NCBI GenBank assembly: GCA_020650975.1 | Contig: JAIPMN010000625.1 | Location: forward strand, 6,762 to 36,972 | Reading direction: 5' to 3' | Source: Apostichopus californicus | Lineage: Eukaryota; Echinodermata; Holothuroidea; Aspidochirotida; Stichopodidae | DNA length: 30,211 nucleotides | Shown: positions 1-12,400 of the stretch, in pieces | Position numbering within the stretch: the first letter of the stretch is position 1 | Layout: each line of letters begins with the position of its first letter | Notes under the pieces: model-generated | Told to the model about the DNA's origin: nothing | Seen by the model: only the letters and a program-made list of their open reading frames with translations | Databases searched by the model: none | Translations under genes and position numbers: made by a program

Positions 1-253
<253 letters not shown>

Positions 254-423
254 CTCTTCTAAGTAGGTACCCACTAGAAGACTATCCAGAATTCAGTTTA
301 CCAGATAGCGTTTCCAAATTCTGCATGCCGCTTGGGGCTACTATAGAGTGCTGGCCTAAGGGCCACACCCATCCACTTCCTCTCTTTTCTACATTTGTTT
401 TAACGGATCAAGGCGGAGCCAAG
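254..423 (+). CDS. DENND4: DENND4 exon 1 of the window: start of uDENN
   Basis: This exon encodes window residues 1-56, reading [13 protein letters not shown], then GATIECWP, then [15 protein letters not shown]. The Gly-Ala-Thr-Ile-Glu-Cys-Trp block and the FSTFVLT strand are characteristic of the DENND4 uDENN domain. The acceptor is TTACAG and the donor GTGAGT. The first two bases complete a codon from the unseen upstream exon, and the exon ends in phase 0. It is an internal exon, not the first: no in-frame Met opens it and the MABP domain that precedes uDENN in this family is absent. Confidence 0.9.
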
Positions 424-3400
424 GTGAGTAACATTATCCGGCTTGCCACTGATTAGCTGTATCGTTATTAACTGGCGCAATAGCAAAGTTTTGTACAATT
501 CTACAAAGGTTTGTTTTAAACTAGCTTCAAGTGCATTGCAAGAGCAACCTTAGAAAGAGAATATTTAGGACACAATAAAAGCTGAAATTTTTAAGAATTT
601 TTTAGTAGTATCATACTAAACTTGAATTTCACCAGCTTTGTATAATTTGTTGTGAAGGAAATATATCAAATTAAATTTGACTAGAGTCTAATTATAATTG
701 TACTTATCCGCTTTGATTAGGTCTATGGAGCAGGAGTTACTTTCTATGAAAGTTATCCAGAAAATAACCTTACAGACCAACAGAGGGAATCATTTCATAT
801 GAAAGAGTCACAGTCCTACAGTATTCACACTAACAAATGCATATGCATACTATCACGATGGCCATTTTTCGACGCTTTCAAGAAATTTCTGACCTTCATT
901 TACCGTTTGTCATTATCCGGACCATTGACAGTTCCGATAGAGAGGTAAGACCCTTTTCTTTCTTTCTGAGCTTGAATCTGAGTTTTTTTCTCCATCTTTT
1001 GCATGGAAGGCATGAGATCTAGAACTTATCTAGTTATAAAGACAAACATTTGCTTACTATTGACGTAACTTTTGATACCAGCACTGTACAAAATCGTTGC
1101 ATACTGTGGGACACCCCTACCGTTAGCTTGAACTTGTGCTATGCATCTATCTACCTGTGGCCCAAGTGTGATGATGGGCTTCACAAAGGGGATTCAAGGG
1201 GGTCAAGTTAGGGCACTTTCTCGTTCCATGGCCGAAGCCCGAGTAAGGAATACATTGGAGGTGTGGCACTACAGTCAATACTATGCAGCTGTGAACTATG
1301 CTTTCATCTCTTTCCTGGTATAGCACCGCTGGTTAAAATTGTGAGGCGACTTAAGACCAAAATTCGAAACAATATCAGACACATCAAGTGAGTTAGAAAT
1401 GTTATGTTTTTACTACAGACACAATTTTAAAGTTTGCAATAATTACAACAATTACTTGTTCTTTTAAGAGGTAAGGGGGTTGGGAGGGGGAGGGGGGGAG
1501 AGGATGTCCACCTGAATGTCTGCTCAGGTCACTCCTTCACCCATTCCTGCACTTATTAGTCTACCTCCCATACCATTTTTGCAGGATATGCATTATGTTT
1601 ACTACAACCCCTTAGAAAGGATGTTAAATTTTGCTCCTTTAATTGCTTCTTATCCCTATCGTAAGATAAAATATGCTTTGTCTAACATGAAAAGTGATCA
1701 CATCACCGATCAAGCGAGACATTTTTGAAATATGAAAGGAAATAAATTTTCTTGCCGGTGAGATGATGCCCAGGTCGTCAGAGAAAAAAATTTACTGGCT
1801 CTATAATTGCAGCACCGCCGGTCGGTTTTACGAGTCTGCCATCTGTCAGGGATTCTTTAGCAAGGGAAACGACACCCTCGGCTCCTAATTACATGTTTAC
1901 TTCAGAGACTGTTTTGAAGCAAATGCTTCACTTTACAAACTTTTTTTTTTTTTTTATTGTCGGTCAATGTGACTAACTGCTGTCAACTGTTATAACAATA
2001 AACAAGGCTAGACTCCAGGTATATGGAGAGAGAGGAAACATTCAACATATTTCATATTTTATATTAGTTGATCTCATCCAGCGCGCTCACGTTATGTTTG
2101 GGGAACATTTTTCCTGAAGCATTGCATCAACTTTGACATGCAGCATGTGTACGACGGCGAGTCATAGCTCAAAATTGATTGATTTCCAGCGAGTTTGTTT
2201 GTCTTTCTGTGTGTCTTTGTTTGCTTTTGTCTGTCTGTGTTTTATTATTTGCTTAGCTGTATTTTGGTTGAAAGGGCAAAGCCGCATCTGGGGAAATTGC
2301 TGTTGGCCTTTTGATGTTTTTTGTCTTATTTTTTAGGGCAAGAAGCACCTTGAATGTATAGGTATTATAAACAATGAACCATAAGAGTAAGAAAATATTT
2401 GTAAAACATTTCATTCAGGACATGCCCCCTCACTCTTAACCCCCCCCCCCCACTCGCGATGGAGTCCTGGTGTGGATCTCAAATTGATCTTCTTCCTAAG
2501 AGAAGCTCCTAGGTCTTAGGCATGTCCAAAAACTAAGGGAAAACAAAGATCAGTTTGGGGGAAAGAAATATGGTCAGTGACATCTCAAAAGAGAAAAAAA
2601 GTATTGTTTAATGTGACTGTCAAAGTTTGATGTGTTTCAACTCTGTTTCTGAAGATAACAGATTTGGGTGTCTACAGGTAATTATTTAGCATTGGCATGT
2701 ATGCTCTGCAACTTTGAAGGTGTATGAATTTTGCTCTTCATAAAACGCTGAAAATGCTAAGAGTATGTGTTTACCACATAAACTGCTAGACCTATGTGTG
2801 TTTGTGTCTACAGCTATTTGAGCACATCATTGCAGAGCGGAAAAACCCAGTATTCACGACTACCGTACATGATAAAGTGTAACTGTTGTTTATACAAGAT
2901 GAACATGTGCAAACCCCTAGGCAGTGAGTACACTACGCAGTAGGAAAGACCCAGTGGCATTAGCAGATAACAGCGTACAATATAATAAAAAACTAGAGGA
3001 AGTGGTTTGAGTGAATCCTAGGCAGACTTGTCTGCAAATGTTTGTTCCGGCTTCTTCAGAATCAGCATTGTGAACAGTTTATTTATTAGATGACTTGTTG
3101 TTTGCGTAAACCAACAACTAAAACACTTGAGTTTAAAGAAAAAGCCTGGGTAAAAGATATGCTTTACTTAATTTAGAGCTTGTATTGCTAGTACTTACGC
3201 AGTGTAGTAAGCAGGGTTTCAGGGAAGGAGGGAAGGAGGGAAGGAGGGAAGGAGGGAGCCTTAACGGGGGAGGGGGTAGGGGAAGAGGATAGGGGAAGGG
3301 GGTAGGGGGAGAGGATAGGGGTAGGGGATATGGGGAGGGGAGTAATGGATCTTCTTATTGACATGGCTAAGCTATTAAGTTGTGAGTTAGTTGTCAAGTC

Positions 3401-6400
3401 TAATTTTTTACATTCTTGTAGTAATTTTGTACTTCTTTTAATCACTATGGGATTGATATCTTTCTCCTTATCTTCCCCACATCTCCCCTCCACCCCCCCC
3501 CCACTGTCATTTTGGATCTGCAGTTCTTCAGTTTATTTCTGTCTTCTACTAGACTCTTTAACCTTACTGTTGGCAATCTAATAGTTTACAGATGACAATA
3601 TAAATTCAGTTATTCAGATTCAGTTAAAAGAGAGTTTTCTACTTTTAGCCATTGCTAACCTTGTAAGTTCAATGATTTATGTATGAAATGTAAGCTTTTG
3701 TATTCTTACTGCAATTTCAACACAATTTATTGGACTTGTAAAGTCATTTGAAACTGGGGTAATATTTTCAAATTTGTTGCTATAATCAATGCAGTTGTCA
3801 TATCCATGTAGTTTTTGATAGTACCAATTCTCACAATATCACCATTTTTATTTTACTGCAAGTGTCTTGTTTTCTTCTAAAGGAGAAGGTTCACATATTT
3901 CATTTTCTTTTTATCACTGTAAAATTCTTCTTTGAAGAATATTTTCCATAAGAATATCTAGCCTATAAAAAATAAGTTAACCTACTTTTAGCTCTCTAGT
4001 AAGTTCTGACATGTTTTAGAAAATTGTTATGAAGGACCCCTGACTGATTATACTTCACTTGTTATTGTACTAGGACCTACCCCAGTGAATCCCATGATAA
4101 CATAACCTTTGACCCGCTATATGTTACCTTGACAATACCTCAATGCATTTCCTCTTGGGATAAGACCAAACCTTGGAATTTTCCTGTCACATCAGATAAT
4201 AGGAAAATCAGTCTCCTTTGAGACATGAGCCCTGGATAATAATTGATTGAGAATAATGTGACCATTAAATACAGCTAACTCCAAATATGGGCATTACATT
4301 TGTTGGGAACAAGCATATACACAGGGCAGGCAAAATATTTCTTTTATGATTCATATTGAACCTATTTCATTCATGAATGTTTATCTTCAGTAATCTCGTT
4401 AGGGTGAGATTTGAAAGAAACTCACTTTCAGTGAAGCCAAAAGCAAGTATTCAAGCTACCCTCCCGTTGAGAAATAATTGTGTAAAGTATTTCTCTGTCC
4501 TATTGTGACATGTACAACTCACTTTCTCAGTGTGGATGGAACCTATGTAGAGTGTGTATGAATTTTTTTCTTTTCTCTATAACCCTGTTTGTGCAAAATT
4601 GAATTTGTTGAATGCAATTTTCTGTATTGATCTCTCTGTTGTAATTACAGGCACATTTGAGTACTTATTATCAATGATACCCTCTGAGTAGTATTAGAAG
4701 GGAACAATTAATTTTTTTTCTTTCCAGAAAGCTTGCTTTTATCCCATACTAGTTGATTTCACAGCAAAACACAAATACAATCAAATTTGAAAATGCAATT
4801 GGTATTTCAAAAAGGTTCTTTCAAAGTTCTTCGACTGTGGCCAGTTTCTAATAATTTGAAAAACTGATTGTACGGCAGGCACACTTCTGTGCATATTATA
4901 AACAAAAAATAGGGAAAAAAGGGGGGGCGGGCGAGGAACAAGGACCAAAAAAGGGGGGGAGGGAAAAAGAAAAGGGAAAAACCAGGGGAAAATGAAAAGG
5001 GGAAAAAGAAAAAGGGGGGGGGACAACACAAAATACAAAAATAAATAAAAAAGGAACACACATGTCATTGGCCAATACGGGTGATTGTAAAATACTGCAA
5101 CTTGACTGCAAAAGAATTATAACTTCACAGGGAAAACAACGTTGGTTTCAATTTGCTTTACTAAAAATGATGTAGAGCGTTCCGTTAGAGTGATGTTCAA
5201 CCCTGGAAGCAAACAATACAATCAAACTTGAAAGTACAATTGTTATTTCAAATAGGTTCTTTCAAAATTCTTCGACTGTGGCCAGTTTCTGATAATTTGA
5301 AAAACTGATTGTACGGCACCCTTCTGTGCATATTATAAACAAAAATAGGGGAAAAAACAAAAAGGGGAGAGGAACAAGGACTAAAAAAGGGGGGGGGAGG
5401 GAAAAGGAATAAGAAAGGGGAAAAACCATAGGGAAAAAAGAAAAGGGGAAAAAAAGGGGGGCAAACACAGAATACAAAAATAAATAAAAAAGGAACACAC
5501 ATGTTATTGACCAATACAGATGATTTTAAAATACTGAAACTTGACTCCAAAAGAATTATACATTCACAGGGAAAGCAACTGTTGGTTTCAATTTGCTTTA
5601 CTAAAAAAAAATGTAGAGCGTTCCTTTAGAGTGATGTTCTACCCTGGAAGTGAATCACAGACTCTTCATATGTATATAAAACAATTCATGTTTAGTTTGT
5701 CACTTGTGGAAGTTAACATGACAGTTACACAAATGATATGTACATACTACTTGAAGAGAGAGTTTTTCCATACCTCCAGCCAGGATACTAATGGAATAGT
5801 TTGTTCCCATTTTGAACTCCCTAGGGTAGCCGAGGTCATGACCTTGTCACTTATAGTTGGTACATCACCTGCTTCCAGATATCAGTTAGGGCAAAAAACT
5901 GGACACCATAATAACCTTCTTTTTTTTTTTCATGTTGTAGTAATCGTGGGTTATATAGAGAAGTAAAAACCGGTTTGTTTGTGTTGATTGGAGGGGGGGG
6001 GGGCCTGGCCTGTGGGTGAACATACCAGGTAAAGTGTTAGACTAACCATGAGGTCATTTGCAAAAAAAGGAAAGGTTGATTGCCAATTATTTGACAGCCT
6101 GGAGAGACTCTGGGATTTCAGGGAAGCATTATCTGGCACATAATTTGCCAAGGAAAAATAATATGAATACAATTTAGTAACAACAATTTTTAAAAAAATT
6201 GAAAAATTCCAAAGGTTATTTTGTTGGAATCTGACTTTAAAACCATTGAGTGTAGATTCTGTAGACACCAGAGCTAGCTACCAGGTACAGATAAATTCTA
6301 GACATTTATTTTCTTTGGAAAAGAAGGAAATAATTTTTTTTATGATTTATTATATTCAGTGAGAAAATATGGGTGCAATTATTCATACAAAAGTTGTGTC

Positions 6401-9400
6401 TTTGAAAATATTGAAAATAATATTGTTCTCCGAACCAAACATGCTGTACATCTTTGCATTTGCATAGCGACTTCCCTGTATAATTGAATAGTGTTTTGTA
6501 ATGGGATACCAGATAAATTATTTCCCTACCAATCAAGTTCCAAATTTGGTTTCAGTGATAATCTGTATTCATAAAGTGATCAATCTTAACCACACTTTGA
6601 GGTTATTCCACCCTAGTTTTACATTAATTGGCCATTAATTAGCTCTGAAATGTTTTTTCCAGCCCTGAAAATTTTATTTAAAAAAAATTTTATTATATAT
6701 TCTAACCATATGACATGACAGTTAAGCATGTGTTGATTAAATATTATATTTCAAACTAATATAATAAGTAATATAGTAAGCAAAGTATCCTTACAGTGGA
6801 GAAAAAGTAATGCGAGAGAAGAGATTGAGCAAAATTGTCCTACTTGAAGCGAGTTTTTGTTGAGGCTTATACGAACGTAATTTATTCATTACTTTTACCT
6901 TCTCTTATGTTTTTTTTTTTATGGCAGATACATTGCACACTTTATGCACGAGGTTCCTTTCCCAACCCCTCAGAGACCCAGGATATTCATGCAGGTGAGA
7001 AAGGAAGCACGATAACGGGTTGTCATGGAAACTTGCCCAATTATAACGATTCAGAGGAAGCACCTTAAAAACCTGCGCCTGTCATTGTCGTTTAGTAATT
7101 AGTGATAATGCCACGCATCTTGAGTGTACGGTTGTCAACTGCTTTTTAATAAAAGGAAGTAAACTTCTGTGATGGATATTGAACCGGTGCTCAAGTATGT
7201 ACGAGAGCTCGATGCATGCTGCAAATTATGCTTTCCAACATCACTATGTATAAATTTATAAGCCTGTGGTGCGTTTTAAGTTTTGAATTTGAATCAAGAA
7301 TTTAACTCTTGTTTTTAAAAATGTAAAAAAAATTTTTTTTTAGAGAGATTCGATCAAATTTTGCCATCGGGACAGTCACTTTACAGTGCCTTCTCATTTG
7401 TATTCATTTACGAATAGTTTGCATTTTCTCGAGTCATCCAATGTATTGGCCATAAATGTACAATACTTCCAAAAATTAACTGGGTTTACTACATTACACA
7501 TACTGTGTCTCAAAATTATTTACTTCACAAAAATAAGAGGTTAAAGAGTTTGGTAATATATGCTGAATTACAGCACAGTAGCGAATCTTAACGTTTATGG
7601 TGACATGATAGGTGTTTCCTAGGTAACAGATGGGAAGTAATCTCAAAATTCGTTGGCAGAATCTCGCTCTTAGTATGATGCTTTTACATTTCTAAAGGAA
7701 AAGAAACAGCTTTTTTTGTTAAGAACCGAGATGCACATCTTTCAGATTTTATTGCAATTTGTGGAGTCTAGTAATCAGAATAATCAGAGTAATCAGTAAT
7801 CAGGTTAAATAATGAAGAAGAGGGGGGAATTTATCTGATAAGTACAATCCTGTAGTGTGTCACAAATACTCTGTATATCCATGTAACACAGTACTTGAAG
7901 ACATACAAGATGAAATCCAAGCAGTCAGTCAGTCAGATCTGCCACAATTCAAAGTTTTTACCTGATAAATCTTTTCATCTTGTGTTTTTTCTTCTCCTCG
8001 TCTCTGACAGCTCGGACACAGTTCCTTGGTCTTAGCTCAACCTCAGACGTCACCCCTACCCCTCAGCGGAGCAAGTTTCTGTGCTCTGCTTCAGAATCTC
8101 GGCCCAGAGACCTGCCTGAACCTGTTGACATATGTCCTGCTTGAAAGTAAAATCTTGCTTCACTCGCTCAGGCCAGCACTGCTCACAGCCGTAGCAGAAG
8201 CGGTCTCTTCGGTATGCTGCAAATTTTTTTTACAAAAAGTTCTACATATGTTATAAAAATGAATGTCATGAAATGGGTTAAGAGTTCTTCAGAGTTACAG
8301 ATCTTTGTCGCCTGTAACCATTTGAGCAGTATATAACTAAATTTGTTTTTTTAATCTATAGGAATAATTTTGTAAAGTAAAAGTTGCATCGTATAACAAA
8401 ATCCTAAACATAGTGAACCAAATTGCTAAAGGAATGCAAAAAATGTGTCAAATTTGTGTTTACACAGGATCTTATTACTCAAACTTATTGGGGAAAAAAA
8501 AAATCCCATGCAAGATTAAAGAATTCCTTGTATCAAGTGTATACCTGACATAATACCTATTTTACTTTGTGTGTATTCAAGTTTTCCACTTTTATACCAT
8601 GATATCACTCTTATTTTCTAACCAGAACTAACACAAAGATTTGACATATAAGCAGCAGACAGGGATAATTTGAGTTTGACAATTTGAGACACATTTATCA
8701 CTCAAAAACTGTCATTTTATCTATTTGACATGGTATTAATCTTCAAAGTATGCTGAAAATCTTGTAATTGATGATGACATGTTGTATATTTTCATAATCT
8801 CTGGAGAGCAAAACTGTAACTTGACGAGGCGTAAAACTAAAAAAGAAAAAAGCCACGATATTTAAGCGTCATAAATGTGGTTTCTGTTCGATTAAACAGC
8901 TAGTAAGTGCGTAAATGTGACGTTGATGTCATTGTGTGACCAGAGATGCATTTTTGATTAGATCATCAAAATTATCCATTTGACAACATTTATTGTCTGA
9001 AGGTTAAGAAAACAGAAATATTTTAATTGCGGGTGAGTGTCTTTCAGAACTATTATGTTGAAACAGGTTATGTGCAATTGTGTCATTGGAAATGTTTATG
9101 AAAGGAATAGGGAGGAGGAGGGGGGGAGGGGTTTGGGGTAGGATGGGCAGTGTGAGAGGTCAGGCCCCTGTCATATGAGAGACAGCTGTTTCTCAAGGAG
9201 CCAGAGGAAATTAGAGGACTTATTTTCAACTAGAAGAGTGTTCTGTTGTAAGCAACATGATTCTTGAGGACAACACATGTAGTAGCTTGTGTGTAGGGTC
9301 AGTGGAGGGCGGGCAGACAGAAAGCACTGGCGTGGGTAAGAGAAGAGATCATCACAACATATGTGATGATATTGTGATGATATGTGATGACATTGACATG

Positions 9401-12400
9401 TGAACTCTTTAGTTTTGGCCCCTTTTATCTTCCTTTATCAGATCTTGTCATGATCTCGCTTCCAATGTTTGGATTCTTTCTATTTTTCTCCCCCCCCCCC
9501 TTTCTTCACAGATGATATTTCCCTTCGTCTGGCAATGTCCCTACGTCCCTCTCTGTCCGTTATTTCTCGCCATGACGTTGAACGCCCCGTTTCCAGTCAT
9601 CTTCGGAATAGACTCGAGGTACTTTGACAAGTACGACCCTCCGACAGATGCTACCTGTGTTGACATAGACACAAACACAATTCTTCTGTGAGTACAGTTT
9701 TTTAAAAAAAAAAAAATTTTAATGCCCATCTTTTTTCATCATCTTCCAGTTTTAAAGAATTTGTCATATTTTATATAATGAGAGGATATCTTCAAATCGG
9801 ATGCATGAAGTCGTTAGTTGTCTTTTAATTGTCAAGCGAACCAGTAATTTATTTACTGAAGCATCTAAATGAAACTACAGTATGTGTACTTTCATTTGTC
9901 AGTTTTCCTTATTATTATTGACAAACAGACAGACAGAAAGACAGTGTTTATTAGAAATATTTATAAATTATATGGCCTGTAACTATCCTTGCCCAGATCC
10001 TGCAACATGTACAACAGAGATAAAATGTTCTAGTTCTACTTATTTCCAACTTCTTTTTCACTTTTCTCGTTGTTTGATTTGTTTGTCCACAGACCTGATG
10101 ACAAGAAAGGAATGTCATGGAAAATCTTGCCAAAGGTAAATTTAATACTTTAATGAGGATAGAAGGTTGTCTTTGCATTGCCCTATTAAGTTTGGATGTG
10201 CTGCTTCTGTCCACAAAAAAAAAGATATTCCAGTGAAAGTATTCTAGTATTAATTTATTTAGAAATGTGGAAAATAGAAAAAAAACTATTGCAGAGATGA
10301 TAATTTGTTTAATAATTCAGGAAAGTTGTTATTACATTAAAGGCATTCTACAGCATGAGATGACTCAAATTTGGATCCTGTAAATGATAACTTTTCCTTC
10401 AGAAACCTGCCAAGAAATTACTGAGCATGTTGGCCAGTTTACACCGAGAGGTTTTAAGGACCGGAATCGGCGACAGCGTATCAGATGATCTAGCAATAGA
10501 GATGGCCCCGCTGGACGACGACTTCAATAAGAAGCGAAACCAGGTAAGCAACGGACAGAGGGGTGGGGGGAGGGGTGCTTAAGTCGAGGCAAAAAATTAT
10601 CAGAGTTTGAAGAGAGATGAAAATTAGAGCTAAATGGATTGCAGGGAAATGGAAAGAGTTGAGGGTTACTGGTTTCATGCTAAAGAAGGCAAAATGTCTT
10701 ACAGATGGGTTGTGATGTGTTGATCAGGGTTTATGCAAATGAAGTATCATTGTTTTGCCATTTTGTAGTGTAGTTAAAAGAAAAGACAAAGCCCTCCCCC
10801 GTCCCCCCCCCAAAAAAAAAACACTGCCGACATTGACAATATTTTGGTAACAGTCATATTAGAGACTGACTATATATATCGGTTTGGCTTGTATTCATTT
10901 AAGCTCATCGGTTGGTATCTTTGATAGTTTCATACATTAGCTCTTAAAAGATCAGTGTATTTCTTATTTATATGTAGCATCAGAGAATTAGGAAGGGTCA
11001 TTTGTGGTATTCCAAAAGTTTATAAAAAGTTGTCTAAACATATTCAAACAGTTAACTCTAGACTTTTATTTTCTTACATTAAAATGGCAAGAGTTCATCA
11101 GTCTGTCTTGCACTGTCCTACCCTGTATGACTTACCACTGTCCTTAGTTAATGTCTCAATCGGTCCTTATTTACCACCGTCCTTAGTTAATGTCTCAATC
11201 AGTCCTCATTTACCACCGTCCTCAGTTAAATGTCTCAATCATCCGTCAAGTCCTCCCAGTTGTGTCACGGTGTCTCCTGATAGTTTCTTGATTGATTGAT
11301 CGATCAGCACCCTCTTCAGTTTTCTTTTTCCTGTTCTTGGATGTAGATTATCCTTGAATTGAAAATTCAAGATGCTTTCCTGATATTTATGGCATCCATC
11401 ATGAAGGATTACAACAAGTATCTGCTGCCGATAACCCAACAGCCGACTCAAAGAGTGACCGACGCAGACGCCAGATTCGATTGCAGCGGTATGTCTTTAC
11501 CTGTGCCACGAATAATCACCATTGAAAGTATAGCCCCTCAGGCTTATTGGCATTAAATGCAGTGTGATTTGAATATTTAATTTCATAAAAATGTTGAATT
11601 TTGTCAAGAATTTGTCAAGAATTCCTTAAAAATTGAGATTGGCATTTTGTTAACAGTCATTTAACGGCATATCTTATTCGATAGAGACGTTCCCTTAGAG
11701 GTTCACTTCTATAAAAATAAGAGGTTTCAGTGATTTCGTGTGCATTCGTCTTCTTCTTTGATGTTAAAGGGACAAGACTTACACTTATCCAGATGTGAGG
11801 GGGTAGGGGAGGGGGGGTGGGAAGTAGCACAATCACTTACACATTGGTATGATTCATTACCGTATTTTGTGTGTAAGGTACATACCGATGATTTAAATTA
11901 TTCTACCATTATCTGATAGTACACTTCACTAGAAGTAAGGGGACCCATATGTTTAATGTAGCAATCTCAATATCATGTGTTATTAATTTTTGTTGTGTTG
12001 GTCATTTCTAGTTAAGGAAATTTCAATGGCTTTTAGTGTGCCATGTGAGGATAATGGAACAATTAAAGTCACAATAAGAATTACTTATTCAAACTTCAAA
12101 GCATTGAATTCCCTGTATTTATTTGGTCAGTGAGTCGAATGCAACCGACAAAACTATATGCAACATCGACGTGCCAAGCACGCAGATTGTATTTGTATTT
12201 ATACGAATTGGATTTGTATATGTATTTCTCTTCTTCTTTTTCATGGTAATATTTTACATAGGAAAATTTCCAAGATTTATGATTTCTTGTCTTTGGTCTC
12301 TTAAGGTTTCATCAAGAGCAGAGATAGGGCTTCTCACGGATTCTTCAAACAGCTGTCGAAAACGCAGCAGTTCATCAAGCTGGTGGAAGATGTGTCCTTC

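Larger units (their letters stand above)
945..6927 (+). other. Intron 2, about 6 kb, by far the largest in the window
   Basis: The protein is contiguous across this intron (VPIE to [12 protein letters not shown]), so no exon is missing here. The intron holds several G-rich clusters (1473-1502, 3218-3345), a tandem duplication (4766-5650), a DR1-like site (4103-4115) and a perfect AGGTCATGACCT palindrome (5833-5844). The longest open frame, 141 codons at 5541-5966, overlaps the duplication and has no recognisable protein features. I see no gene in it. Confidence 0.85.
10544..11346 (+). other. Intron 7 (803 bp)
   Basis: Donor GTAAGC, acceptor GATGTAG. It contains the G-run cluster at 10557-10577, a C/A run at about 10796-10821 and a 39-bp tandem repeat at 11132-11241. 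An open frame of 114 codons (10955-11299) spans the tandem repeat, ends in the intron and does not resemble the family. Confidence 0.85.

Noticed and set aside
3188-3493. 101-codon Ser/Pro-rich minus-strand frame
   Set aside because: It is the complement of the G-rich microsatellite in intron 2 and has no independent support.
4781-5550. Several 70-100 codon Phe/Pro-rich frames on the minus strand resembling membrane proteins
   Set aside because: They are translations of purine tracts on the + strand in both duplication copies. Their hydrophobicity is a product of T/C runs.
5541-5966. 141-codon open frame on the + strand in intron 2
   Set aside because: It begins inside the tandem duplication, has no recognisable domain or signal, and composition is that of the intron. 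The first copy of the duplication does not preserve the frame.
6621-6641. TAATTGGCCATTAATTAG-like homeodomain cluster
   Set aside because: TAAT motifs are expected often in AT-rich introns. The near palindrome is imperfect, so I do not list it as a regulatory site.
7921-7935. (CAGT)n repeat as a functional element
   Set aside because: It has only three to four units and is most simply a short microsatellite.
10955-11299. 114-codon frame in intron 7
   Set aside because: It runs through the 39-bp tandem repeat and ends before exon 8. It has no family similarity.
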